A stretch of DNA of 64,000 nucleotides from NCBI GenBank assembly GCA_035578175.1, contig JAQMRL010000015.1, positions 18,526,672 to 18,590,671 of the forward strand. The letters are read 5' to 3'. Positions 54,391-64,000 of the stretch are shown here, in pieces. Every line of letters starts with the position of its first letter. Position 1 is the first letter of the stretch. The DNA comes from Catonia carolina. Lineage: Eukaryota; Arthropoda; Insecta; Hemiptera; Achilidae. A model generated the notes under the pieces. The model was not told the origin of the DNA and made no database searches. It saw only the letters and a program-made list of their open reading frames with translations. Made by a program: the position numbers and the translations under genes.

Positions 54391-55337
54391 CTTTTCTGTT
54401 ATTCCTTCCCCAGTATAATTTTTCACATTTTGTTGATATTTCGTGTGTAGGTATTCTTACAGTATTTTTAACGATAAAAACGGGAAAAATATTTAAAAAG
54501 AACTATATATCAATATTTTGTAAGTCAACGTTAATGTTTTTTTCCTTTTATGCACATTATACCAAGTTTGTCTGACTTTACTGTATTTTACTGTGTTTTT
54601 TATGTGTCAAGAAACGTTCATGACGTATCTTATTACTTTTGACTGCAACCTTTCAAATTTTATGAGACTGGACTTTCTTGATGTTTCCAAAATTTTTAAA
54701 ATTCATTTTAACCCAACCACTTCAAGAAGGGGAACTGCACGCGAACTCCTAGCATGTATTTACAAATTTACATTGTAAAAAACCTTTGTATTACACAGTA
54801 CTTAAAAACGTATTAATATATTTCTCTCTTGTGATGTATATATCTTGGTACGTTCCAGTTGAATACAAGACACGACTTGGTTTTGCATTGTATGCAAAAT
54901 AAGTGCGTTTACATTACATTACAAAGAAATACAAACTGTATACATGAAAAAATGTAGTTTACCCTCATTGTCCATTTTACCTTGTTTTATGTGTGCAATA
55001 TTTTCACTCGATTTCATGTCCATTGTGTTTTAAAAGTTGTTCTGTTATAGACAATCATCATTCTTATTTTTCTTGTGTTTAAAATTTCTTAACGGATTTT
55101 TAATTAAATGTTTTCTTAATATCTGCATATTTAATACAATTGTACATTTACTTTCTCGAGACTGTAAGCCTATTTGTTAAATAGAGAGAGAAAGTAGTCC
55201 AGTGGTGCAAAAAATTTGACACTCCAATAAATAAAAAAATTGTAAATAAAATTTTATTATCAGGAGAAGAATATACATTATATATGACATTTTAATTTTA
55301 AGATAAAGAATTTGAAAGTTTGTCCTACTAGACCAAT
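54391..55337. other. AT-rich spacer, nothing recognised
   Basis: A 61-codon frame at 54593-54778 shows no family resemblance. Nothing else recognised. Confidence 0.4.
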
Positions 55338-55351
55338 AATAATGTAAAAAT

Positions 55352-55671
55352 TCTTTATTCCTAATTTGTGTACGTTGCAATCTGTTCAATTCAGAACAAT
55401 AAGCAACCCCATGACCCAATGAGATTAGGATGATGTGTATGACGTGTAAATGAGGTGTAGTCTTGTACAGACCCAGGCCGGTAATTCCTGAGAGAGTATG
55501 GTTCATTGAACCCAACCATCAAAGTACACCGGTGACCACTGACTAGCATTCAAATCCGAATAAAAGTAACTACCTTTACTAGGATTTGAACCAGGAACCT
55601 TCGTCTCCAAAAATCAGCTGTTAAACAGTTGATTTTGGCGAAGACTTTACCTCTAGACCAACCCGGTGGGT
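55352..55671 (-). repeat. SINE-1, full-length copy with 14-bp duplication
   Basis: Complete minus-strand copy, flanked by AATAATGTAAAAAT at 55338-55351 and 55672-55685. Confidence 0.94.
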
Positions 55672-56050
55672 AATAATGTAAAAATGAAGCCTAATTTTGA
55701 ATTCCCTAGGAGCGCTTATCGAGAATGTGCAAAAATATTTACCACAATAAAAAAATTTATTTTACTATCATTAAAGTGGTTGTTTTTCAACACGCGACCA
55801 TCTACCGTAGCCTAAAACTCTTTTGATTTCAATTAAACACATTTTAGTCCCTTGGAACCTTCCTCGACTTAACTTTTTAAAACACCAACTGCCACACCTT
55901 CCTGGGTCACCCTCGTATCCTCCATTTAGCTAAAACTTCTGTGGCAAGCACAGTGTATTAACATTTTCGTTTTGTTATTATAAGTTTTATGTTTTATTTA
56001 CATTTTTGTACTCTGTCTGTGTTTTTTTATTATTTTAATTTTTAATTTTA

Positions 56051-56386
56051 ATACTTTTGTTTTTTAATTCCTAATATGTGTACGTTGGAATCTGTTCAAT
56101 TCAAAATAATAAGCAACCCTATGACCCAATGAAATGAGGATGATATGAATGACGTGTAAATGAGGTGTAGTCTTGTACAGACCCAGGCCGACCATTCCTG
56201 AGAGAGTATGGTTAATAATTGAACCCCAATCATCAAAGTACACCGGTAACCACTGTCTAGTATCCAAATCCGAATAAAAGTAACTACCTTTACTAGGATT
56301 TAAACCAGGAACCTTCGTCTTCAAAAATCAGTTGTTGAACAGCTGACTCACGTCGATGTCTTTACATCTAGACCAACCGGTGGGTT
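56051..56386 (-). repeat. SINE-1, full-length copy
   Basis: Head to tail complete on the minus strand (TTTTTTAATTCCTAATATGT to AACCGGTGGGTT). No clear duplication seen. Confidence 0.9.
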
Positions 56387-56745
56387 GATTTTCATTATTG
56401 GTAAAAAAATAATCTGCTACACGGTGCCACGATCTCGGGGGTTACCCATCACCTTCCGCAAAGGTATCCGGTCGATAATAGGTACTACAAAGTTGGAGAC
56501 ACCGCACACACTCTAAATCTTCTTTTTTTTCCTTTTGAGACCTCATAGGATCACTCTAGTTCAAGTTTAGGTCTGTTCCAGTTTTGGGTTTCTTTGAAAA
56601 GCGCGCTCTCCTAAGCTTTGCTTACTTTTGTTTGGCCCACATTTTCTTAAAATGTTCCGATCTCTGTTTCTGGTTTTCGTCGATAAACACACTGTTGTAC
56701 ACTATTCTGGTTTTTGGTTTGAATGTTACCATATTAGTCTTGTCT
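56387..56745. other. Spacer, nothing recognised
   Basis: No gene or repeat recognised. Confidence 0.4.
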
Positions 56746-56749
56746 AGTT

Positions 56750-56995
56750 GGTTGTAACTGATATACCTTGGACACATCATGAGGGGACCTAAATACGAGA
56801 TTCTGCATCTTATAATTCAAGGGAAACTCGTTGGTTAACGCTCAGTGGGACGCAGACGAATATCCTGGTTAAGAAACCTGAGAGAAGCGTTTAACTGCTC
56901 GTTGCATGACCTTTCTAGAGCAGCAGTGGACAAGGTACGACTGACCATGATGATAGCCAACCTTCGTAATGGAGAAGGCACCTGAAGAAGTTGGT
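56750..56995 (+). pseudogene. RTE-clade LINE, C-terminal fragment
   Basis: Reads IYLGHIMRGPKYEILHLIIQ, GKLVG, a stop, then GRRRISWLRNLREAF and LTMMIANLRNGEGT-stop, followed by GAAGAAG. It is the same clade as 47438-48085 but diverged. Confidence 0.88.
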
Positions 56996-56997
56996 TG

Positions 56998-57245
56998 TAC
57001 TTAGCTGATTTTGTTTGCAGGTCTCGCTTAGTGATTCCAAGTTCCTCCACATCCCGCTGTACCTCCTTCAGCCACCTAGGTCTCGACACCTTATTCCAAA
57101 AATTGTTGATCAGCCGGTTCACAAGTCTGGACTTTTCGGTTTTGAGTATGTGTCCTAGGAATGATATTCTTTTCTTTCTAAAGTTATCTGTTAGTGGGGG
57201 GATTAGTTTGTAGATTTCTTTGTTTAAGATTTTTAAATCTTTCTT
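56998..57245 (-). pseudogene. LINE C-terminal fragment, opposed to the RTE tail
   Basis: The minus strand reads KRISFLGHILKTEKSRLVNR, LINNFWNKVSRPRWLKEVQR and DVEELGITKRDLQTKSAKYN. The FLGH…R…W-KEV-DL-ELGI pattern is the end of many insect LINE reverse transcriptases. The clade was not determined. Confidence 0.75.
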
Positions 57246-58386
57246 TAATTAAAATAAATCAATTATTATTATTAATTTAAAATTTTGATTTTATTTCAGT
57301 TGATAAATACATACGTTAAAATAATAAAATAACCAATAAAATATAATTCTCTTTAAGGGCTTCAAATAAATGTAAAAGTAAAACGATGATAGATTTGAGT
57401 AAAAAGAAAATAATTAAGTCAAATAACATTGAGATTAAACCAATGTGTTACAAAAACATCTTTCAAATATGATTTTTTGACGTAAAAAAAATAATGAAAT
57501 GTGTAAACATCAGTAGCAGAATATAAAATGATGAAATATTTGACTTTTTACAATCTATTAGTAAAATTCTTTAATAATTAATGATTGGTTATTAACTACT
57601 AATGACTTAACTAGGTTATTTTTTATTACAATAATTTAAAAAAAAATATGTACAGAGCTACATAGCGTGAATAACTACAGTAAACTATTACATTTGCGTT
57701 TTCTTTAATAATTTAAGAACTTAATTCTTACAGAATTTACAACATTATTGATTTTGCATGATCGAATGCAATAAGCGATACATTGATATGCATTTACTAC
57801 GTAATAAATAATGCAATAACATTCTTGTTTATGACCTCCAATATCTGATTGTATTGCTGTTTATGTCTGCATTTAACTGCATCACGTATTAGTTTCAATA
57901 TTCCATAGATAGTAAAAAGTAAAGTTTAGTTACAAAAGTTAAATTTATAGGTTTGATTGATATGTGAATTATAAAGTTATAAAGCATGTATTATACCTAT
58001 ATTTTAAACTTGTTTTTTATTATTCTATCTAATCTAGTTTTACGTTTTTATAGTTATTAATTTATAAAGCGATGATAAATAAATTTATGTGTAAATTATC
58101 ATAAATAATTCATTATTATTCTTGAAATATTTGTAATAAATATTATATCTTGTGTTCGCATACAATTTACATGTGAAGAAACATTGTAAAATATTGTAAT
58201 GTTTATTCAAGGTTTTTTCGGAATCTCGTTAATAACAACCTATGATAAAATTTATAACAAATATTTACTAACGAATTAATAAAATTGTTATTGTAAAAGT
58301 ATCCGAGAATTACCGTTGCATTACTTAATTCTTGACGAAATTTATTAAGAAAAAGTTTTAAATTTAATTTTTAACTAAATTTAACT
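57246..58386. other. AT-rich stretch, nothing recognised
   Basis: More than 1.1 kb of strongly AT-rich sequence without recognisable genes or repeats. Confidence 0.4.
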
Positions 58387-58394
58387 AATTAGAA

Positions 58395-59115
58395 CAGGGG
58401 TCTCCAACCTACGGCCCGCGGGCCACATCCGGCCCGCGAACAGATTTTTTCCGGCCCGCGGAAAGCATACTAAAAAAAAAATTTATTTGATAATATATTT
58501 CCTTTTAAGCATTTTTACCATTAAATATGAGTACAGTACTCGTCTCTCACTTGCCACTTCTTTTCTCAATAAGTGAAAAACTAGCCGTAAACAAGTAGTG
58601 ATCAACCATTGTTTGACCCTAAATGGGCTGAAATTTTAAGTGGCAAACAAATGCAATATTCTCACTAAAAAATAATTGTTCTTTTTAAGCTTTACACTTG
58701 TTGTAAACTCATGTATTGTCAAGTTTTCTTTAAAATTCAATGAAGTACATTTTGTAGTAAATTGAAAAGATTTGGTTTTGTATCATCCTGTGTTTTCATT
58801 AAGCCTACTTGAAAACTCCTTTTACAGAACAAATATTATTTTATAGCAAATATAATTATTTGTTTGGTCACAGCTTTTTTTTACAATCACCTAAAAAATT
58901 TTAGTTAGCCAATAACAAAGATATTATAAGGAAATATAGCAACTTAAAAAACTAAGCAAGAAAGTCTCAAAAACCACCTCTGAACTCTTAATTAGAAAAA
59001 ACTTCGAGGTTGTATGGTGGGGGGCCTAGACTTTTTGCCCTGAAATATTGCTGGCCCGCCTTTCCTCCAAAAATTTACAATGTGGCCCTTGAGTAAAAAA
59101 GGTTGGAGACCCCTG
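58395..59115. mobile_element. hAT-type non-autonomous element with 8-bp duplication
   Basis: 721 bp. Termini CAGGGGTCTCCAACCT are identical inverted repeats over 16 bp, with GC-rich subterminal repeats (CGGCCCGCG). Target duplication AATTAGAA at 58387-58394 and 59116-59123. No transposase remains. The 8-bp duplication and CAG ends define hAT. Confidence 0.93.
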
Positions 59116-59177
59116 AATTAGAATAATATGGCTGTTCATTAAATAAATTAATCAATGTTTTTGCCAATAACAAATAA

Positions 59178-59562
59178 GTTGGGTGTCAAATTATTTGCAC
59201 TCGATCTGCTAGTTCCAGGGCTAAAAAAAATAGTTCCGTTTCTTATCACATGGTCAGCCAATTATATGACTGAAGAATTTAATAACAGGAGCGGTAGAGA
59301 TGTAAAAGACAATAATTGTCAGAGTTATTACCTCTGAGAGTAATGAATTTTCATTATACAGCCAGACCATGTGGTGAATGAACTGAAGTTGTAATTTGCA
59401 GGGTGGAAAGTAGATGCTTTTTAAAGGGTCTGGCATGCTGATAAGCATACATTCCTACTCATTGATGAAGGCAATTGTAAACTACGTTACCCTCATTTTA
59501 CTTATACAAGCCTCTAGAAATTCAAACCAGCCTTTCAGCTGATTACCTAAACAACAACAAGA
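59178..59562 (+). repeat. SINE-2, old copy
   Basis: Diverged match from GGGTGTCAAATTATTTGCAC to GATTACCTAAACAACAACAA. The 5' palindrome is missing. Confidence 0.85.
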
Positions 59563-60113
59563 AGAAACCACGTTAACCGTTTAGGCTATAGGTGTTTGGT
59601 AAGTATATTTACCACTGGCAATAAGGTCAATTTTTTTGAAAGAATATGCTATGCAGTTGTAACCTATTTGAATTTTATGGTTTTAAAGATATTCTCTGGT
59701 AAGTAGACGATCCACATTGTGAAATTAACGCGCAGAGACCATTTGCTTCATGAGTTACACGAATGTGGTAAGGATTCATTCCAGCGTATGCAACCATGTT
59801 GTTTTGTTGTTACTTTTGGACAGTGCTAATAATATAATTCGAGTTTTTTACGGGAAAGCAAAAATTCATGCTAATTTAAAGTTGAGATAAGTTATTCAAC
59901 ACATTTTTCTGTTATATAGGACTAAAAGTTGTTTTAATTAGCATTTTTACTACTAAACTTTATTTGATTCCCATTTCAATAAACGTTTTTTGGTAAGTAT
60001 ACGTACCAGGGCTTAACATAAAAAAATATCTTACTGTTCTGGCACTAGATATACATTATTCAAGTCCCTATTAAAAATTTTTTACATTTTACAACATGTA
60101 TATTTTTACCCGT
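59563..60113. other. AT-rich spacer, nothing recognised
   Basis: No gene or repeat recognised. Confidence 0.4.
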
Positions 60114-60124
60114 AGTACTGCCCT

Positions 60125-60518
60125 GTGTTGTTTAGGTCATCAGCCGAAAGGCTGGTTTGAACCTGTAGAGGTTTTACTAAGTAAAACGAGGAGTGAGGTG
60201 GTTTACCATTGCCTTCCTCACTGAGTGGAAAAGTACGCTTATCAGCATGCCGGGCCCTCTGAAAAGCACATATTTTCCACTCTGCAAATGACACCTTCAC
60301 TTCATTCACCACAGGGTCTGGCTGTATAATGAAATTCATTACTTTCAGAGGAGATAACTCTGATTGGTGTCTTTTACACCTCTACCTCTTCTGTTCTTAA
60401 ATGATTCAGTCATTTAATTGGCTGACCATGTGACAAGAAACAGAACTATTTATTTTAGCCCTGCAACTAACAGATTGAGTGTAAATAATTTGACACTCCA
60501 CCTGTCTGTTATGGGCAG
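60125..60518 (-). repeat. SINE-2, full-length copy with 11-bp duplication
   Basis: Complete minus-strand copy, flanked by AGTACTGCCCT at 60114-60124 and 60519-60529. Confidence 0.95.
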
Positions 60519-60529
60519 AGTACTGCCCT

Positions 60530-61205
60530 ATAAAGGGTTAATAGAAAACGACTTAGACAAAAACGAGATAAATGGAAGAATGTTTGTAGGCGAATATGAT
60601 ACAATGCCACAATACAATCTAGTTTTACTGAACTATTAAAATTTACTTCCATTTAATAAAACAAACCGGACTGCCATAGATCACCAATTCTAAGCAAAAA
60701 TGAAATAATTCAGTACTATTTTATTTAGCGTAATTTTTCATAGGCTTAATTATATGTCAGACTACCTTGAGAACACTTTTTTTTACTAGTAATTTATTTT
60801 CCAAAAATTACATACAATATTTATCTTTCAATGATTCAAGGCAATTTATCAAATTTAATGTTGAAATTTACACTTATAAAAGTAATAAATTGGGGAAAAA
60901 ATTATAATGAGTTAATGCTCATTGACATTGGTTTTTGTGACTAAAAAATAAATACAGTACTTACAAAATTAATGTAATCTTTTACCATTGGTTATTATTT
61001 GTATGTATTACGTAAAGTTTTCCCGGTTAAAATGACATTGCGACTGATCTCTTATGGACCATAAAGAAATTTATTTACATAAATTTTTTTAACTATCCAA
61101 AACTAAATAAATCAAGGTGATAGAAATATTAGATAAATAAATGTTTTCACGTTACAGACTGGTGGAGTTTCTAATTAATTGAACTTGAGCATTGAGTTCA
61201 TAATT
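60530..61205. other. AT-rich spacer, nothing recognised
   Basis: No gene or repeat recognised. Confidence 0.4.
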
Positions 61206-61212
61206 AATTTCC

Positions 61213-61402
61213 GGCCGCATTGGCGTAGTTGGTAACTTGCTCGCCTTTCATCATGCGGTCTTGGTTTCGAACCCCACTCAGGCACGGCATATTTTCATTC
61301 GTTACAAAAAATCATTTCATTCTCCACTGTCAACAGTTACACCCCAAAGTCGTCTTCAATGACCGGTGCAGTTGATTCAACGTTAAATAAATAAATAAAA
61401 AA
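61213..61402 (+). repeat. SINE-3, second copy
   Basis: Matches 26980-27182, with one change in the B box (GGTTTCGAACCCC) and an (AAAT)n tail plus a 10-A run. Confidence 0.9.
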
Positions 61403-61414
61403 AAAACATATATA

Positions 61415-61646
61415 AGTTGTCGGATAAGTGGTTCAAGCAAGACAGAATATATATTGAGAAAACCGGAATAAACCGAGAAAACTTAATGAACCGAATAACA
61501 TTCAGACAACTAATAAGAGACTTTAAGGGATTCCATGAAGAGCAAAAACACAACCCCAAGTTCGGAAGAAAGAAAAACCTATAGTGAACGAATGAAGCAA
61601 GCAAAATGGTATTCAGGAAGAGAGCATGACTCATGTCATGATTGAT
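61415..61646 (+). pseudogene. LINE C-terminal fragment
   Basis: Reads KLSDKWFKQDRIYIEKTGIN, LMNRITFRQLIRDFKGF, then after one frame change TYSERMKQAKWYSGREHDS and a stop. A terminal (K)xxSERMKxxW block preceded by a WxxDxxxxGI-type segment is common in insect LINEs. About 75 residues; clade undetermined. Confidence 0.6.
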
Positions 61647-62215
61647 AAACAGATTTACAGTCTTTCGAAAGACTGTCAACATACACGCACACGTACAGGA
61701 TTTGAAAAGCGTAGGAGTAATACTACGCCCTTGTCAAACATTTATTTATTTAAAGATTTATAACAATTTGCTTCTAATAAGTTGAATTGACAGGCAATTC
61801 GATAATAATCTTCATTGTAATTACAACCAATACATTACATATAAACTATTTCAAGAACTGAAACTATTTTTAATGACTCTTAACTACAATAAGTAAACTA
61901 TTTATTTTAAAAAAAATAATAAATTACACGGAAGAATTACATTTCATTATTATTGTTATTGTCTTTATGATCATTTAAGTTAGAACAATAAATTATAACC
62001 TTGGTGATACAATATAAACTGAATTTATTTTAACGGTAAGAGTAGTAAAATCCGCTCTGTTTAGAGAAATCTATTAAAATAAGGAATGGAACGGTTTATC
62101 ATCGCCTGATTAATATGTGAATGAGTTTGCAATAATCAATATTCGTTAAAGGTATGAAAATTTTAAACATTATTTTAAAAAAATTAACGGGGTAAAGTTT
62201 GTCGCATTGGGTGTA
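61647..62215. other. AT-rich spacer, nothing recognised
   Basis: No gene or repeat recognised. Confidence 0.4.
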
Positions 62216-62455
62216 GCTCTCGTCGGTTGACTTAGGTGGCCGGAGCGGCAGGGCAATCAGCGGCGTAGTTGAGTTTGGAGGGGAGGAGGAGAACCTTGGC
62301 TGCTGCCTCGGAGAGGAGCGGCCGCTGGCTAGGCGAGTGCGTCTACTACGCTACCTACAGATAGGAGCGGTCGCCGACGCGGCGAACACCTTTACTACTG
62401 CTTCGAAGAGGAGCGACCGCTAGTGAAGCGTGAGGAGGGAAAGGGTCAGTGTGAG
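62216..62455. other. GC-rich, CpG-rich patch with diverged tandem units
   Basis: A sharp rise in GC within AT-rich DNA. Two related units of about 105 bp: CTTGGCTGCTGCCTCGGAGA + GGAGCGGCCGCT and CTTTACTACTGCTTCGAAGA + GGAGCGACCGCT, with a third partial GATAGGAGCGGTCGCC between. No ORF family recognised. Confidence 0.6.
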
Positions 62456-62506
62456 AGCAAAAATATTTACTCAATATTGAGCGTTTTAATCTTTCTCCTT
62501 CTCGAA

Positions 62507-62890
62507 GGTGGAGTGTCAAATTATTTACACTCAATCTGTTCATTGCAGGGCTAAAATAAATAGTTCTGTTTCTTATCACATGGTCAGCCAATTAAATGAC
62601 TGAATCATTTAAGAACAGAAGAGGTAGAGGTGTAAAAGACACTAATCAGAGTTGTCTCCTCTGAAAGTAATGAATTTCATTATACAGCCAGACCCTGTGG
62701 TGAATGAAGTGAATGTGTCATTTACAGAGTGGAAAATATGTGCTTTTCAGAGAGCCCGGCATGCTGATAAGCGTACTTTTCCATTCAGTGAGGAAGGCAA
62801 TGGTAAACCACCTCACTCCTCGTTTTACTTAGTAAAACCTCTAGAGGTTCAAACCAGCCTTTCGGCTGTTGACCTAAACAACAACAACAA
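62507..62890 (+). repeat. SINE-2, near full-length copy
   Basis: From AGGTGGAGTGTCAAATTATT to the AACAACAACAACAAT tail. The 5' palindrome is missing and no clear duplication was seen. Confidence 0.9.
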
Positions 62891-63045
62891 TATATTTCAG
62901 TTACGGTTGTCAATGCTTCATTGTAATTCTTTCCTATAACTGATTTAGGTCACGAACATTTTTTAATAGGCTACGTGTAAACAGAGTTTTTGATGTTCGC
63001 TCACAAGCAAAAGTGGCAAGGAGTCAGGTCTCGACTCCTTGGTGG

Positions 63046-63349
63046 CTAGGGTATAGATACTGAAGTCATGAGATTGCCTTTTGCGTATGAAAGGGCTGTG
63101 AGGAAGGGAAATAAAAATTTGAGATTGCTGCCAATCTCAACAGTGAGACACTACTCGTACATTTCACTACCATGCAGTTTCTAGATACATTTTTTAAGCT
63201 GTGGTTTTATTCCGAGAAAATGTTTTCTTTATAAACCTTATAATAAACAAACGTGACCTGTAATATTGCCTATAGCTTAATTACATAACTAAAAATGTTT
63301 GATTTACTGTAACTACCAGCTACCTTATTCCATTGGAACAAAATTTTCT
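63046..63349. repeat. Repeat R-F, uninterrupted copy (SINE-2 empty site)
   Basis: TATAGATACTGAAGTCATGA through CCATTGGAACAAAATTTT, collinear with 41384-41397 plus 41805-42090. Confidence 0.88.
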
Positions 63350-63466
63350 ACGAATGAATCGCATTCTTTACTACTGCTGTCACCGGCGTCTTCACTATCA
63401 GTCTCACTAGTATCTACCTAACCGTTTCCTCTCTTACCAGGTGTAAACAAAATTGTTGAAGAATAG

Positions 63467-63658
63467 CTACTTTACGTCTTTAATTTCCTTCTTTAATTTT
63501 AGAATTGTGGAAAGAGAAACATCACAGTAGTTTGCCATTCGCTCATGGCTTTTGTTAAGAGGCAGGGAAAGACATTTTTGTTTAGCTTCAACTTCACAGC
63601 ATTTCATTACACTGCATATTAAGTAGATTTCGTTCAGCACTGTGAATAGTCTGCCCAC
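63467..63658 (-). pseudogene. Helix-turn-helix fragment, transposase-like, tentative
   Basis: A 63-codon frame ending CLSLPLNKSHERMANYCDVS plus LSTILKLKKEIKD. The 'PLxKxxxRxAxxxGVSxxTVxxIKKE' pattern resembles the N-terminal helix-turn-helix of insect Tc1/IS630-like proteins. No catalytic domain follows, so this may be an exon or a remnant. Confidence 0.35.
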
Positions 63659-63871
63659 GTTTTCGTGAAACTAACATTTCTGTTTACGGTAAAAAACAGT
63701 TATATTTGTACAGTTAACCTACAAAAGGTTCCGCGATATAGTATTTATGTTGTTATGATTGTTGGACTGAAATTAAAGCAGTCACGCATGCGCACTGATA
63801 CTTTCCCCCTTTGACCCTCGTTGCAAACAAGGGCAAACTCGTGACTCAAGTAACTATAGGCCTAATGGTCC

Positions 63872-64000
63872 TTTTTTTTTCTTTTTTTTTTTTTTTTACT
63901 TGTGAGGCCACAATGGACCACTTCAGCCACAACATGAAAGACTCTACTTCGATCTCTGAGCCCTGATCTTTACCCAGTATTCCCTCATTCTTTGTGATCT
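63872..64000. other. Poly(T) run and window end
   Basis: A T-run with one C at 63872-63898 could be the poly(A) end of a minus-strand retroelement extending beyond the window; the following 100 bases are not recognised. Confidence 0.35.

Noticed and set aside
1..64000. A host gene, operon or defence system
   Set aside because: Every frame with recognisable homology belongs to a transposable element, and no exon-like series or conserved host domain was seen.

Overview
This window looks like repeat-rich, AT-rich intergenic DNA from an animal genome, most likely an insect (perhaps hemipteran; the order is a guess). The grounds are jockey-, RTE- and APE-type LINEs, mariner, DD41D, hAT and PIF/Harbinger DNA transposons, tRNA-derived SINEs, Helentron-like elements and a piece of arthropod-type 28S rDNA. 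No host protein-coding gene, true tRNA gene or CRISPR array could be supported. Nearly all recognisable sequence is mobile-element DNA of different ages, much of it nested. Family names used here (SINE-1 to SINE-4, HINE, R-F, R-G, R-H, R-I) are local labels.

Layout. 0.28-4.7 kb: a LINE on the minus strand with two intact ORFs and a 22-nt poly(A). 5.7-7.1 kb: a Tc1/mariner element with an intact transposase. 7.2-12.0 kb: three copies of a roughly 1-kb Helentron-like family (HINE), the oldest broken by a jockey fragment. 12.1-17.8 kb: SINE-1 and SINE-2 copies, a GATA microsatellite and a fold-back element. 17.9-19.7 kb: SINE-2 split by a DD41D transposon. 19.8-21.5 kb: two long purine/pyrimidine triplet tracts, one started by an RTE tail. 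22.4-32.0 kb: HINE copies (an inverted dimer, one flanked by a 60-bp duplication, one nested in another), a SINE-3/SINE-1 double insertion and a fold-back mariner. 32.5-36.1 kb: a second fold-back mariner with SINE-1 inside and jockey pieces. 36.1-41.0 kb: HINE, a 2.5-kb DD41D element with about 489-bp inverted repeats, and another HINE. 41.4-45.5 kb: SINE-2 nested in SINE-1 and in repeat R-F. 45.6-48.4 kb: a TTAA-type non-autonomous element carrying SINE-4, then a PIF/Harbinger remnant that received a chimeric 28S-rDNA insert and an RTE fragment. 49.3-57.2 kb: old SINE-2/SINE-1, a 670-bp triplet tract, a three-level nest (SINE-2, hAT, mariner) and two opposed LINE tails. 58.4-63.7 kb: a hAT element with a clean 8-bp duplication, more SINEs, a LINE tail, a GC-rich patch and the empty-site relative of the 41-kb SINE-2 insertion.

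How the parts relate. Autonomous copies are few: the LINE at 0.3-4.7 kb and the transposase at 5.9-6.9 kb are open, and the 38.5-kb DD41D transposase has one stop. The short families probably borrow replication machinery from LINEs (SINEs) or from Helentrons outside the window (HINEs). Target-site duplications and within-window empty sites allow several insertions to be ordered directly. The points most worth a second look are the HINE family with its 45-65-bp flanking duplications, the 28S-rDNA chimera at 46.2-47.0 kb, and the rearranged mariner whose fold-back junction is shared by two loci.
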